A stretch of 64,000 nucleotides of DNA. It comes from Bacteroidales bacterium. GTDB lineage: Bacteria > Bacteroidota > Bacteroidia > Bacteroidales > UBA932. The position numbers and the translations under genes are program-made. Numbering within the stretch: position 1 is the first letter of the stretch; every line of letters starts with the position of its first letter. Of this stretch, positions 23,286 through 33,518 are shown piece after piece. Location of the stretch: assembly GCA_017477465.1 (NCBI GenBank), contig JAFUVU010000027.1:1-64000 (forward strand), written 5' to 3'. Below the pieces are notes generated by a model. The model saw nothing but the letters and a program-made list of their open reading frames with translations. It ran no database searches and had not been told where the DNA came from.

Positions 23286-25634
23286 TCACTTCCACACTTC
23301 GATTACTGACAGTGCAGCCGGATCTGTTGGCGGAAGCGTCACTATGACAGCATTTTCGCTGAGACGACTCTCCCCGCATTCTTTCCCATTGAGAAGGACC
23401 TTACGGGGAAGAGTTTTCAGCCCTTCCAGCTGCAGATAGATATTTCTGCGCACAGGCATCCCTTCGTAACTTCCTTCCCGAGCGTGGATTTTAACCGTGA
23501 GTTTGTTCCCGGACGCATTTTTCTCCAGAAGCGTAAAAGCGCAGGCCGATTGGTAATCTTTTGCCACACCGTCATCTTCATACAGGCGGAAGGAGGACTT
23601 ACCGGCACCCGGAACAATCAGGATACCCAGAGTGTCGGAGGGTTCCTGCAGATTGCGGATGTGTTTTCCGGCAAGAGGAAGGATGCTGCCGGCTTTGACA
23701 TACCAAGGATTCTGGTCTATGCTGTAGCGCAGATTCTTTTTGGTGCCGCCTTTGTGGGTTTCATGACACGCCATGTCATACCAGTCGGAGCCCGCCGGGA
23801 ACCATACTTCACGCTTTGCTTTCCCGTCATCGGCAGCAGGTTCGCAGACAGCCGTAGCAAGAATCCGGTCGCCGAAAAGATACTCTTCGTTGAACTTATA
23901 GGCCTCGTTGACTTCCGGATAGGCATAGTACAGCGGACGGCAAATGCTGACGCCTGTGTCATAAGCTTCCCGTGCAAAGGTATAAATGTAGGGGCTCAAA
24001 GTATAGCGCAAGCGAATGGCATCCAACATATATGCATATTGGTCCGGATATGCCCATATTTTTCTTTCCAGATTGGCGCTCTGCGTAGAGTGAGTCTTGA
24101 AAATGGGCGTAAAAACACCGAATTGCAGCCAGCGGGTGTACATTTCAGGATCGGTCGGGCGCTTATGGTCACGTTTCTGCATATGTCCGCCGATGTCATG
24201 CCCCCAGTATCCATAGCCGACATTTGACGCCGTTGCAGTAAAGTAAGGCAGGAACTTAAGCACGCTCCACTCGTCATAAGTATCGCCGGAGAATCCCAAC
24301 TGATACCTGTGACTGCCCAAACCGCCCCAACGGTGATAGATAAAGGGCCGCTCGGTGCCATTCAGCTGCTTGTCACGGAAAAAGGCGTAGTTGATCCAGA
24401 ATGTGTTGCTGAGTCCCGGAACATACTTTGAATAAATCCACTGTTGCCAGTCTAGCCACCAGAAGTCCACACCCTGCCTTTCCAGAGGCCGGATTACGCT
24501 GTTGAAGTAGGCATCGGCCCAAGCTTTCTGCGACATCCGGTACGGCACGCTGGCGCGGTGACCTTCCTTGCCTACGGGCGCTTCATTGCCTTGATATTTC
24601 CAGCCTTCGGCTCCATACACATAGCCCTTGGGGCCGTCATAATCATCGGTCCGGGAAAGGTAATCCTTGACGAAGGCGTCGTAGCAGTCTTCGAACTCAC
24701 GGATACCGGACGCGGGATGAAGATTCAGAGCCGTCTTGAAGCCCATGGCATGCAGGTCGTGAAGGAAGCCTTCCGGATCCGGGAACAAGTCCCGGTTCCA
24801 GCTATATCCTGTCCAGCCGCGGCTTTGTCCGAAAACATCCTGACCGAGTCGCTTTCCCATCTGCTTGTAAGTGTAATGCCAGTCCATGTCCACGATCATG
24901 ACGTCCATCGGAATCTCCCGCGAACGCATCTCCCGTCCAAGTTCCAGCAATTCATCGTCAGTGAATACCCAGTATCGGCTCCACCAATAGCCGAAGGTAT
25001 ATTTTGGCGGCATGGGGATCCGGCCCGCCACTTTCACGAAATCGCCAAGAGCCGACGTATAATCGTGGCCATAGCCAAGGAAATACCAGTCAAGGCGGTC
25101 TCCTTGGGGCCTTACAGCCACAGAGCCGTCTTCGGTAAACAGATGGCGCGCGCTTTCGTCAATCAGAGCCCAGCCGTCCCTGGATATGATGCCATCTTCC
25201 AGCCGGTCTTCCTTGTTTGACAGTTTTTCAAAGCCGAGGCAGCCGTCCAGAGTGCGGCTTGTGCCTTTAAGATTGCCCACAGCTTCCATACCCGGCAACC
25301 AGAGGCCCATACTGTGCCTCACAGACAAGTTTTCCGGAGAGAACCGTCCACCTTTATACTTGAGGGTAAGGCCTTTAGTCTTGATGACAAGGGTCCCTGC
25401 TTTTACAGTGCAGGTGTACTCGGGGACAGGGAGATCACGGTTTACTATGGCAAGCGAGGCCCTGTCTTCGAATATCTTGTCATCGGCCCATTCCATCCTT
25501 ATAAGGCGGTCGGTGAGTACCGTAAAACGCGCGTTGTCATAGCAGACAACGGCTTCTTTTCGGGCTACGGGGTTCTCTTGAGCCGATATCACAAAAGGGA
25601 CAAAGGCCGATAGGAGTAAAAGTAATCTTTTCAT
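23286..25634 (-). CDS. Glycoside hydrolase family 31 enzyme
   Basis: The 782-residue protein starts with a signal peptide (MKRLLLLLSAFVPFVISAQ) and is predicted periplasmic. It has the N-terminal galactose-mutarotase-like region, the GH31 barrel with nucleophile in FWWLDWQQW near residue 395, GFSGDTYDEW with the acid/base Asp, and GYGYWGHDIGGH, then C-terminal beta domains. GH31 retaining enzymes act on alpha-glucosides or alpha-xylosides; YWWSRYW and VMIVDMDWHYT do not decide between these for me. It ends the PUL's leftward operon; its ATG overlaps the GH97 stop by four bases. Confidence 0.92.
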   Translation of the reverse strand: MKRLLLLLSAFVPFVISAQENPVARKEAVVCYDNARFTVLTDRLIRMEWADDKIFEDRASLAIVNRDLPVPEYTCTVKAGTLVIKTKGLTLKYKGGRFSPENLSVRHSMGLWLPGMEAVGNLKGTSRTLDGCLGFEKLSNKEDRLEDGIISRDGWALIDESARHLFTEDGSVAVRPQGDRLDWYFLGYGHDYTSALGDFVKVAGRIPMPPKYTFGYWWSRYWVFTDDELLELGREMRSREIPMDVMIVDMDWHYTYKQMGKRLGQDVFGQSRGWTGYSWNRDLFPDPEGFLHDLHAMGFKTALNLHPASGIREFEDCYDAFVKDYLSRTDDYDGPKGYVYGAEGWKYQGNEAPVGKEGHRASVPYRMSQKAWADAYFNSVIRPLERQGVDFWWLDWQQWIYSKYVPGLSNTFWINYAFFRDKQLNGTERPFIYHRWGGLGSHRYQLGFSGDTYDEWSVLKFLPYFTATASNVGYGYWGHDIGGHMQKRDHKRPTDPEMYTRWLQFGVFTPIFKTHSTQSANLERKIWAYPDQYAYMLDAIRLRYTLSPYIYTFAREAYDTGVSICRPLYYAYPEVNEAYKFNEEYLFGDRILATAVCEPAADDGKAKREVWFPAGSDWYDMACHETHKGGTKKNLRYSIDQNPWYVKAGSILPLAGKHIRNLQEPSDTLGILIVPGAGKSSFRLYEDDGVAKDYQSACAFTLLEKNASGNKLTVKIHAREGSYEGMPVRRNIYLQLEGLKTLPRKVLLNGKECGESRLSENAVIVTLPPTDPAALSVIEVWK

Positions 25635-27619
25635 AGCTTTGCACGTCTTAGAATGCCAGCCCAGCCACCGCCGGGCCCCATATGAATCTTCAGCGAAGGG
25701 CCGCTTACAGAAATAGTCTCATGCACATAATCGTTCCCGTTTCGTGCGGCATTGGCCCCGTCACGGAACAGTTCCAGTTCCCATGGGCCATCTCCAAGGG
25801 CCGACAAATCCAGAATGATATCCCGGCGGGACCAGTCAGTAAGAGCGCCGATATACCAAGTGTCGCCCTTTCTGCGGGCTACGGCAAGGGATTCTCCCAT
25901 CTTGGCATGCAGCGTTACGCTTTCGTCCCAGACTTCCGGGCAGGCAGCGATGAAACGCGTACACTCTGGTTCAGCACGATACTTGTCCGGACTGTCACAA
26001 AGCATGTTCAAAGGTGAAAGGAATACGACATATTCCGCAAGCTGGTGGCAGCGTGTACCCTGAGACATCGGGTTAGCGTAAATTGCACGGAAGTTCTGCT
26101 TGTTGGCATTTGACATCGCCCCCTGCGTATAATCCACCGGGCCTGCCAGCATGCGGACAAAGGGCATCATCACGTCGTATGTCATCTGCTCCGGATTGCT
26201 CCATTTGAGCTGCTCAAGACCGTGGACGCCTTCGAAATTAAGCACATTGGGCCAAGTAAACTGCAGCCCGGCGGGCTTGAACGCCCCATGGAAATCCACC
26301 ACCATGTGATAGCGTGCAGCCATCTCGGCAGCTTTTTCATAAAAGCGCACAGCCGGCTGGTCATCCCTGTCCATGAAGTCTATCTTGAACCCCTTGATGC
26401 CCATGGCCGAATAATGCCGGCACGCTTTTTCCATATCGCGTTCGAAAGCAAGATACCCGGCCCATAATATCAAATCCACCCCCTTGCTTCGGGCGTATCC
26501 TGCAAGTTCCTCAAGATTGATTTCCGGGACCACCTTGAAAAGATCGGCCTTTCCTTTGACGGCCCATCCCTCGTCAAGAATTACATACCGGATACCGAAA
26601 TCCGACGCAAAATCAATGTAACGTTTATAGGTGGCATTATTGACGCCGGCCTGGAAGGGAACGCCGGTAATATTCCAGTTGTTCCACCATTCCCATGCAA
26701 CCTTCCCTGGCCTAACCCAGGAAAAGTCCGCATCCGGCGAAGGCTGCGATGCAAGTCTTGCCACCATGTCATCGTCAAGAAGATCCTTGTCTTCGCGGGC
26801 GACGCTGATCATTCTCCAGGGGAACGCTCTGGGGCCGGATGCTTCGGCAATGTATTCTTTGCGAGTTTTTACGATACCCTGAAGATTATTATGACCGCCC
26901 TGCTCCACCTGATCGGGAACGCGTGCGAATACACCCTTGAGGGTGTTTCCGCTCCCTGCCGATGGATACAGGAACATGCCGGGATAATCCAGAAGGTCCG
27001 CTTCGCTGATGCAAAGCTTTCTTCCCTCTATCTGAACGGCAAGCGGGAGAAAGGCCAGGCGCTCCCGGTTCCACTCCGACAACGAAGATATCTCATACGT
27101 ATTCTCGAACGAATTGAACAGTTGACTTTCAAGCGTTTCGGTATTTTGTTTAACGTATGGAATCCAGGCTTTGCCGTCCTCCGGGAAGGCAAACAGTGCC
27201 TCCTCTGAAAGGACATTGTACGAAGCTTTGAGGCGGGAAACGAAGCGGTAAGCCACGCCGTCGTCATATACACGAACCACCCACTTGAAATGCTTGAACG
27301 TGAGAGTCAGCTCGTTGCAATTATTCCGCACGGCTGCTTTTTTATAGTGCGGAGTGGACAGCAGTTCGTCAACGGATTTCCGGGAAAGTTTCTGCGCACG
27401 GCAATCCTTTCCGAATACAATCCCGTCGGAGATTTTCATGCTTGCCTCCGACGGCCCGACAAGGAGCGTATTCCCATCAGTGAGACTCCAGAATAGGTTT
27501 TCTCCGTCAGATACGCATACCGTGAGACGGCCGTCCGGAGAAGAAACCTTATAGTCTTTTGCAGCGCAAAGCAGCTGCGTGCCGATGAGAATCAAGCTTA
27601 ATACAAGAGCTCGTTTCAT
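25631..27619 (-). CDS. Glycoside hydrolase family 97 enzyme
   Basis: The 662-residue protein has a signal peptide (MKRALVLSLILIGTQLLCAA) and the GH97 arrangement: N-terminal beta-sandwich opening with VSSPDGRLTVCV, the TIM barrel (WVRPGKVAWEWWNNWN, YVILDEGWA) and a C-terminal beta domain. The sequence GFKIDFMDRDDQ places an Asp where retaining GH97 alpha-galactosidases have their nucleophile, whereas SusB-type inverting alpha-glucosidases lack it. A retaining alpha-galactosidase or related activity is thus more likely, as inference. It is coupled to GH31 and lies 19 bases from GH3. Confidence 0.9.
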   Translation of the reverse strand: MKRALVLSLILIGTQLLCAAKDYKVSSPDGRLTVCVSDGENLFWSLTDGNTLLVGPSEASMKISDGIVFGKDCRAQKLSRKSVDELLSTPHYKKAAVRNNCNELTLTFKHFKWVVRVYDDGVAYRFVSRLKASYNVLSEEALFAFPEDGKAWIPYVKQNTETLESQLFNSFENTYEISSLSEWNRERLAFLPLAVQIEGRKLCISEADLLDYPGMFLYPSAGSGNTLKGVFARVPDQVEQGGHNNLQGIVKTRKEYIAEASGPRAFPWRMISVAREDKDLLDDDMVARLASQPSPDADFSWVRPGKVAWEWWNNWNITGVPFQAGVNNATYKRYIDFASDFGIRYVILDEGWAVKGKADLFKVVPEINLEELAGYARSKGVDLILWAGYLAFERDMEKACRHYSAMGIKGFKIDFMDRDDQPAVRFYEKAAEMAARYHMVVDFHGAFKPAGLQFTWPNVLNFEGVHGLEQLKWSNPEQMTYDVMMPFVRMLAGPVDYTQGAMSNANKQNFRAIYANPMSQGTRCHQLAEYVVFLSPLNMLCDSPDKYRAEPECTRFIAACPEVWDESVTLHAKMGESLAVARRKGDTWYIGALTDWSRRDIILDLSALGDGPWELELFRDGANAARNGNDYVHETISVSGPSLKIHMGPGGGWAGILRRAKL

Positions 27620-27638
27620 TTAGTATTTGATTAGAATG

Positions 27639-29846
27639 TTAGCGATTTTCGGGAAGGACTGAAAATGCCCCGGAAAGGCTCGCATCGGAATCGTGGCCGA
27701 CAAAAACGGTAAAATCGCCGCTCTCCACTTCCCATTTGCCGCGAGCCGTAAAAAATGCAAGGTCCTGATATTTTACCCTGAGCTCCACCGTAGAGGTTTC
27801 ACCCGCATTGAGCAGCACTTTCTCAAAGGCTTTGAGTTCCCGTTCCGGCCTTGTGCGTGACGCTACGTCATCTTTCACATAAAGTTGGACGGTTTCTTCG
27901 GCCACAACGCTTCCTGTATTGGTGACGTCGATCTTTACCACCACGTCTTCGCCCGCTTTCACGGCAGGGTTCTCTATTCTGAGGTTGGAGTAGGAGAAGT
28001 CAGTGTAGGACAGCCCGCTTCCAAACACAAAAAGCGGCTTGTTGGGGGCGTCCACATACCTTGAACAGTATTTCGAAGTAGTTGACTCTGACGGCTTTGG
28101 CCGCCCGGTACGCTTCTGGTTATACCGGATGGGAAGCTGGCCCACATTTTCCGGGAAGCTCATGGAAAGCCTGCCGGAAGGGCTGAATTCTCCGCTTATA
28201 AGGTCGGCCAGGGCAGGCCCCGCCATCGTTCCCGGGTGCCAGGTTACGAGAATAGCATCCGAGAGTTCCTTTTCCTCGCTCAGGTCCATCGGCCTTCCTG
28301 TAACGAGAAGGATAACCACGGGTTTCCCTGTTGCCGACACTGCCCGAAGCAGCTTTTTCTGGCAATCGGGGATGCTTATCGATGTAAGGGAGGCGGCTTC
28401 TCCGCTTTCCGACGACGGCAGTCCCAAGGTAAGGAGGACAACGTCGGAGCGGCGGGCGAGAGAAACGGCATCGGCAATTCCTCCCGGAATTTCCTTTCGC
28501 GGAGCACAGCCTTCGGAATAGCTTACATGAGGGAATTCCTCTTTGAGCCCCTCCAGAAAAGTTACGCATCTTTCCGGCTCGGCCATAGCGCCCCATGCTC
28601 CTACCATCTCTTTTTTATCGTCGGCAAACGGGCCGATGAGCGCAATCCTGCTGCTTTCCTTAAGAGGCAATATGCCAGCCTTGTCGGTGAGCAGCACCAT
28701 CGATTTCCTGGCAACTTCCCTTGCCGATTCAAGGCTTCCCTGCCGATACATCCTGTCGGCCTTTCCACCGTATCGGAAAGGGTCGTCAAACAGTCCAAGA
28801 TCATATTTTGCCTGAAGGACAGGCCTTACAGCCGCATCAATGTCTTTCTCCGAAATCAGGCCTTCGCTGACAAAAGCTCCAAGATTCCTAAGGTACGCCC
28901 CGGCAACCATATCCATATTGAGCCCCGCTTTGAAAGCAAGCAAAGCTGCTTCTTTCTCATCGGCCGCCACTCCGTGCCTTATGAGTTCCTTCACTGCATT
29001 CCAGTCACTTACAACAAAACCGCCGAAGGCAAGGGAATCCCGGAGCACATCATGCAAAAGCTTCCTGTTTGCCGTCACGGGAATGCCCTCAAAGTCATTG
29101 AAAGAGCTCATTACGCTTCCGGCGCCGGCATCAATGGCCGCCTTGTAAACCGGAAGATACTTGTCCCGAAACATGGGCCAGGACATGTCAACCGTGTTGT
29201 AATCCCTGCCAGCCTCAGGCGCTCCGTAAGCGGCAAAATGTTTTACGCAGGCAAGGATGGTGCTGTCGGCCCTCAAATCTTCTCCCTGATACCCCCGGAC
29301 CATGGCTTCTGCGACGCGGGCGGAAAGATACGTATCCTCCCCTGATCCTTCGGAGACTCTGCCCCAGCGGGCATCGGCACATACGTCACACATGGGAGAG
29401 AATGTCCATGCTACGCCAAAGGCCGCCGCTTCTGTAGCGGAGACCCTCGCGAACTTTTTCACGGCCTCCATATCCCAAGTGCAGGAGATGCCTATATTTT
29501 CAGGGAAAATGGTCCGGCATCCGTGAATGATGTCATGGCCGAAAAGAATTGGAATACCAAGTCTCGAGCTATCTACGGCGAGGTGCTGAAGACGTTGAAT
29601 CTCGTCGGGATTCCTGACACCAAGAATTGACCCGCACCAGCCTTTCTTAATAGCCTCGTACGTAGAGAGACTCCCTTCAAGGGGGCCGGTTATGTCACCC
29701 GAGGTGGTTACAATCTGGTTCAGCTGACCTATCTTCTCTTCAAGTGTCATCTTTCCGATGAGGCTGTCCACAAATGCATCAGGCCTATTTTCAGTGCATC
29801 CCAATGCAAGCACGACAGCAGAGGCTATGATAATTGTCTTTCTCAT
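27639..29846 (-). CDS. Glycoside hydrolase family 3 (beta-glucosidase-like) lipoprotein
   Basis: The 735-residue protein begins with a lipoprotein signal (LALGC lipobox). Domain order is the GH3 N-terminal barrel with the nucleophile in GGFVVSDWNAV near residue 280, the (alpha/beta)6 sandwich, and a C-terminal fibronectin III-like domain (PERELKAFEKVLL). It most likely removes non-reducing beta-linked glucose or xylose from oligosaccharides in the periplasm, as in BglX. It starts 22 bases after a strong terminator-like hairpin, so its expression may depend on readthrough. Confidence 0.92.
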   Translation of the reverse strand: MRKTIIIASAVVLALGCTENRPDAFVDSLIGKMTLEEKIGQLNQIVTTSGDITGPLEGSLSTYEAIKKGWCGSILGVRNPDEIQRLQHLAVDSSRLGIPILFGHDIIHGCRTIFPENIGISCTWDMEAVKKFARVSATEAAAFGVAWTFSPMCDVCADARWGRVSEGSGEDTYLSARVAEAMVRGYQGEDLRADSTILACVKHFAAYGAPEAGRDYNTVDMSWPMFRDKYLPVYKAAIDAGAGSVMSSFNDFEGIPVTANRKLLHDVLRDSLAFGGFVVSDWNAVKELIRHGVAADEKEAALLAFKAGLNMDMVAGAYLRNLGAFVSEGLISEKDIDAAVRPVLQAKYDLGLFDDPFRYGGKADRMYRQGSLESAREVARKSMVLLTDKAGILPLKESSRIALIGPFADDKKEMVGAWGAMAEPERCVTFLEGLKEEFPHVSYSEGCAPRKEIPGGIADAVSLARRSDVVLLTLGLPSSESGEAASLTSISIPDCQKKLLRAVSATGKPVVILLVTGRPMDLSEEKELSDAILVTWHPGTMAGPALADLISGEFSPSGRLSMSFPENVGQLPIRYNQKRTGRPKPSESTTSKYCSRYVDAPNKPLFVFGSGLSYTDFSYSNLRIENPAVKAGEDVVVKIDVTNTGSVVAEETVQLYVKDDVASRTRPERELKAFEKVLLNAGETSTVELRVKYQDLAFFTARGKWEVESGDFTVFVGHDSDASLSGAFSVLPENR

Positions 29847-29868
29847 TCGGCAGTATTTTTTAATGTAT

Positions 29869-29916
29869 AAAAAACAAGCTGCTTCAACTATTGTACCCTA
29901 GTTTTGAAGCAGCTTG
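29869..29916 (-). terminator. Internal PUL terminator upstream of GH3
   Basis: Arms 29875-29887 and 29904-29916 form a perfect 13-bp stem. On the minus strand the stem is followed by TTTTTTATAC. It sits between the BNR lipoprotein gene and the GH3 gene, within the leftward PUL operon. Confidence 0.85.
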
Positions 29917-29923
29917 CTGTTTA

Positions 29924-31768
29924 CTAAAGTTCAGTAATGGCAGGCCAGGTGGAAGTATCGGTTGTCGCCGAGTTGACAATGGCATCCTCGCGGGCCGCGA
30001 CGGCGTCAAACAAAAGGGCGTTGACAAGGAGCCTTCCATCGCTGATCGACAGTTCGCTCTTAGGTATGGATATTTCCAAAACATATCCCTTGTCGCTGTC
30101 GTCTTTCTGGTTCAAGGTTCCGTCATAGGCGACTTTTGCCTTGGCGGCCGATTCCGTCTTGGTCCAACCTCCGGCATATTTGTCGATGCTCTTCAGGCCA
30201 TTGGCATTAAAGCGGATACGGCGGGAAGTGCCTCCCAGACGGGCATTGTCCCCTTCCGCACTCAGGAAAATGCAGCACTGGTCGTCATCGGCAAGTTCAG
30301 AGTCCTTCACCTCCATCAATAGATAGAGATTGGCGGCATCGGCCGAAGCCCTGACGACGGCTGACACGTTAGAGACGGCGCCTAAATACAAGGCATCATC
30401 GTCCGCGCCCCAGTCCGATGCATCGGCATCTACCTGGATATCGCGCTTGGAAGCCCTGATGCTGTGATTGAGATAGAACTGCGCCAGGGTAATGGTTGCA
30501 GCGTCATTGCCATTTGAGGCATTTCTGTCCACCGCTACAAGAGTATGAGGCGAATCGATGCAGAAGCCGGGCCAGCCGCCATTGTGGCTGAAAAGGTTGA
30601 CGGGCTCGGAGAAATTGCCTGCCTTAGCATCGCCGATGGCATATTTCATCTGCGACTTGCTATAGGTAAGCACCGTTTCACCGGAACGGAACTGACCCAG
30701 GTACGGTGCCGTGCCGTTCAAGAAATTCTCCAGATTCTCGCCTGTAGGGCCGATTTCTTCACCCTGAAGGTGCACCCATTTACCATCGTCCGGAGAATAG
30801 ACTACAGAAATGGCGTGCGTCTGGGCTCCTTTTACGCGCGAAGTGACACATTCCATGGAAAATGCCATTTTGTCCATACCGTTCAAGCGGATTCCTACCG
30901 GCATCTGATAAGTAAACTTCCAGTCAAATCCGCCTACTGCGTCCTGATCGGTCCACTTTTTCCTCATAACTCTCCAGGGATCCTGCCCGGGAGAAGGCGT
31001 CCATGTCTTTCCTCCGTCATCTGACACTATCAAGGAAGTACCTGAATGCGAGCCGCTTATCCACGGACGGCTCTCTGAGAAATAGACCTGAATCTGTCCG
31101 GTCGGAGTTTCCATCACGTGGGCCTCCCAGTTTGGTCCCGTGTAAATCACCTGTTCCGCAGTCCAGCTTTCGCCATGGTCGGAAGTGAATTTGATGACAA
31201 GACCCTGATCTTTCCTGTAGGACTCTTTGTTATACGTATCCGGCGTCCAGAAAGAAGCGATGGCCATATAACGCCCGTCACTGAGCTGGATACCGTTTGC
31301 ATTAGTCATTTGCTGGATAGCATCCTTCCCGGCCGACGAGGTAATCTTCCGGCTCTGGAAAAGGAAACCTTTGTAGTCCCAGTTTTTCAAATCCTTGCTC
31401 AGAGCATAATGGGTATCCTTGCCGTTTCCGCCGCTTGCGGTGTTGTTTTGCCAAGTCAGGATATACGTTCCGTCGTCCATCCTGTTGATGCGGGGATATG
31501 ACGGCCAGCGGACCCCGGCCGACGAACCGACCTGCTGATATGTCCCATAAATCATCTCAAGATGGGAGCGGCGATAGTCCAGTGCATGGGAGTTCATGTT
31601 CTGGGCCTTCGTATTCAGCTTGCCGATGTCCGTAAAACTGAGCTCTTTCTTGACAGAAGGCTCCAAGTTGCCCCCTGTGGGTTTATCTCCCCCTGCAGTA
31701 CCCTTGTCGCAAGCACTTGCAGATATAAGACAAATAAGGCCGATTATAATCAGATTCATTTTTTGCAT
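29924..31768 (-). CDS. BNR/sialidase-fold lipoprotein with C-terminal CBM9-like domain
   Basis: The 614-residue protein is a predicted lipoprotein (LISASAC). Residues ~60-410 look like a BNR-type beta-propeller: WPSYPRINRMDDGTYILTWQN, Asp-box-like SDDGGKTWTPS and SDHGESWTAE, and WEAHVMETPTGQIQVYFSE. Residues ~440-610 resemble a CBM9/DOMON-like sugar-binding domain (IQVDADASDWG..., ANLYLLMEVKDSEL). This combination suggests a surface glycan-binding protein or an exo-acting enzyme of the sialidase/GH93-like superfamily; I cannot tell which. It has a paralogue at 38920-41436 on the other arm of the PUL. Confidence 0.75.
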   Translation of the reverse strand: MQKMNLIIIGLICLISASACDKGTAGGDKPTGGNLEPSVKKELSFTDIGKLNTKAQNMNSHALDYRRSHLEMIYGTYQQVGSSAGVRWPSYPRINRMDDGTYILTWQNNTASGGNGKDTHYALSKDLKNWDYKGFLFQSRKITSSAGKDAIQQMTNANGIQLSDGRYMAIASFWTPDTYNKESYRKDQGLVIKFTSDHGESWTAEQVIYTGPNWEAHVMETPTGQIQVYFSESRPWISGSHSGTSLIVSDDGGKTWTPSPGQDPWRVMRKKWTDQDAVGGFDWKFTYQMPVGIRLNGMDKMAFSMECVTSRVKGAQTHAISVVYSPDDGKWVHLQGEEIGPTGENLENFLNGTAPYLGQFRSGETVLTYSKSQMKYAIGDAKAGNFSEPVNLFSHNGGWPGFCIDSPHTLVAVDRNASNGNDAATITLAQFYLNHSIRASKRDIQVDADASDWGADDDALYLGAVSNVSAVVRASADAANLYLLMEVKDSELADDDQCCIFLSAEGDNARLGGTSRRIRFNANGLKSIDKYAGGWTKTESAAKAKVAYDGTLNQKDDSDKGYVLEISIPKSELSISDGRLLVNALLFDAVAAREDAIVNSATTDTSTWPAITEL

Positions 31769-31775
31769 AATTTCA

Positions 31776-33506
31776 TTAGTACCATTTATCGTTTTGAGTA
31801 AGGCCGGCTTTCTCTACTTCCGAACGAGGTACGGGCCAGTGCAAGTACTGATCTCCACCCCAAATATAATCATAAATAGACGAACCCCAACATTGTTGCA
31901 GGCCATTTCCTTCTTTAAACTTGTCATCTTTCCAGCTGCCCCAGCGCAATTCTTCGAAATACAGCTGGTTCTCACCGGCCAGTTCCCACTTTTTCTCCCG
32001 GCGGATACGCTCGCGCATATTCTCCTGACTGCTTACTTGTGTAGCGTCGTTGGAATTCAAAGCCTTTGCTCCTGCCCTGGAACGCACCTGGTTCACAAAA
32101 GGAACAGCTTCCAGATATCGGCCCTGCTCGTTGATGGCTTCGGCAAGGGAAAGGAGGACATCGGCATAACGGAAGACAGGCATATCTACCGGGTTGTAGG
32201 AGATGTTTTTATACTGGACTCCTTCGGCCACGAATTTGCGAACAAGATAAATCATCTGCGTCGTGTTATAGGCCTTTAGGTCGAAGTTCGGCGTGGCGTC
32301 GGAACGATACGGGAAGCGCATGGTGTAGGTTTCCGCCGTTCCGGTCGAGCCGCCAAGATATGTGCTGTAAGGAAGGATGAATGTAGCGGCCAGCCTTGGA
32401 TCACGGTTCTCGTAGGCCTTTTTTATGCGGGCTTCATTGTTCGCACTGTCGTACAGGGACATATCGGCACCGGCCGATGACAGCGTCAGCTTCTCATTCT
32501 CCGTAAGGGAATTCCTGAAGAAATAAGCGGCGCGTGCCTTAGGCGAGAGAGCCGTATAACCGGGAATCACATCTTCCCAGTCGAAGGCTTCTCCGTCCAG
32601 GGTCTCATAGCTGTCGATGAAGTTGGGACCGGCCACAATTCTGTTGTTGCCATATCCGGCAGTGTTGAAGTTGCCGTAGATGAAGCTGAGGACGTTTCCT
32701 TTTTCGGCCGTTTCAACCATCTGCACCGAGAAGATCATCTCGTCGCAACGCTCGTTCTTTTCCTTGAACAGATCGGCATAACTGCCTCTGAACAGGGAAT
32801 AGCCGCAGTCGCCTACGGACCTGAAGTCCTTCTCCGCTTTCTCATATTCCTTGAGCCACATGTACGCCTTGCCGCGAAGTACGTATGCCGCACCGCGCGT
32901 GACGCGTCCATAATCGGCCGATGAAGCCTCAATCTTGTCGGGAATCACCTCGCAGTCAATACAATCAGTGCAATCCTTGATCACCAGTGCCCATACATCT
33001 TCCTCACTGCTGCGCTGACGGGTGTATTCTTTAGGCGAGAGGTTCTCCAGATAAATCGGCACGCCGCCCCAGAGACAGTTGAGCTTGTAATAATGCCAGG
33101 CCCTGAGGAATTTGCACTCTGCAATCCGGCGTGCCTTGGTCTCTTCGTCCATATCAGGGACCTTGCCGATATTGTTTATGACATCGTTAGCCCGGTTGAC
33201 ACCTTCGAAAAAGCGTTTCCAGTATTCCAGAACGGTGCCGTTGTTGCTCTGAATTCGCCCTTGCATATATGAATAAGGGCTCAACGCATCCAATACCGAA
33301 GAATAAGCGTCCCAGTTGATTCGGTCATAGTTATTATAATCATAGGCCAGATTGCTGTACACACCGGCAACGACATTTTCTGCAAGGACTGCGGAAGTGA
33401 ATACATTGTCGGAAGTGATTTCTGAAACCGAACTCCGGTCCAGGAAGTCGTTACATGAAGACAGTACGGCGACTGTCGCAAGCAGGATTATTCCACTTTT
33501 TTTCAT
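31776..33506 (-). CDS. SusD/RagB-family outer-membrane lipoprotein
   Basis: The 576-residue lipoprotein (VAVLSSCNDFLDR) has the SusD-like TPR-containing fold: N-terminal SusD segment with LAENVVAGVYSNLA and RWFFEGVNRANDVI-like helix, and the C-terminal RagB region with MPVFRYADVLLSLAEA and EAVPFVNQVRSRAG, all characteristic. It caps the partner SusC transporter on the cell surface and binds the glycan. The gene follows susC by 12 bases. Confidence 0.95.
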   Translation of the reverse strand: MKKSGIILLATVAVLSSCNDFLDRSSVSEITSDNVFTSAVLAENVVAGVYSNLAYDYNNYDRINWDAYSSVLDALSPYSYMQGRIQSNNGTVLEYWKRFFEGVNRANDVINNIGKVPDMDEETKARRIAECKFLRAWHYYKLNCLWGGVPIYLENLSPKEYTRQRSSEEDVWALVIKDCTDCIDCEVIPDKIEASSADYGRVTRGAAYVLRGKAYMWLKEYEKAEKDFRSVGDCGYSLFRGSYADLFKEKNERCDEMIFSVQMVETAEKGNVLSFIYGNFNTAGYGNNRIVAGPNFIDSYETLDGEAFDWEDVIPGYTALSPKARAAYFFRNSLTENEKLTLSSAGADMSLYDSANNEARIKKAYENRDPRLAATFILPYSTYLGGSTGTAETYTMRFPYRSDATPNFDLKAYNTTQMIYLVRKFVAEGVQYKNISYNPVDMPVFRYADVLLSLAEAINEQGRYLEAVPFVNQVRSRAGAKALNSNDATQVSSQENMRERIRREKKWELAGENQLYFEELRWGSWKDDKFKEGNGLQQCWGSSIYDYIWGGDQYLHWPVPRSEVEKAGLTQNDKWY

Positions 33507-33518
33507 TGCTCGGAATCT

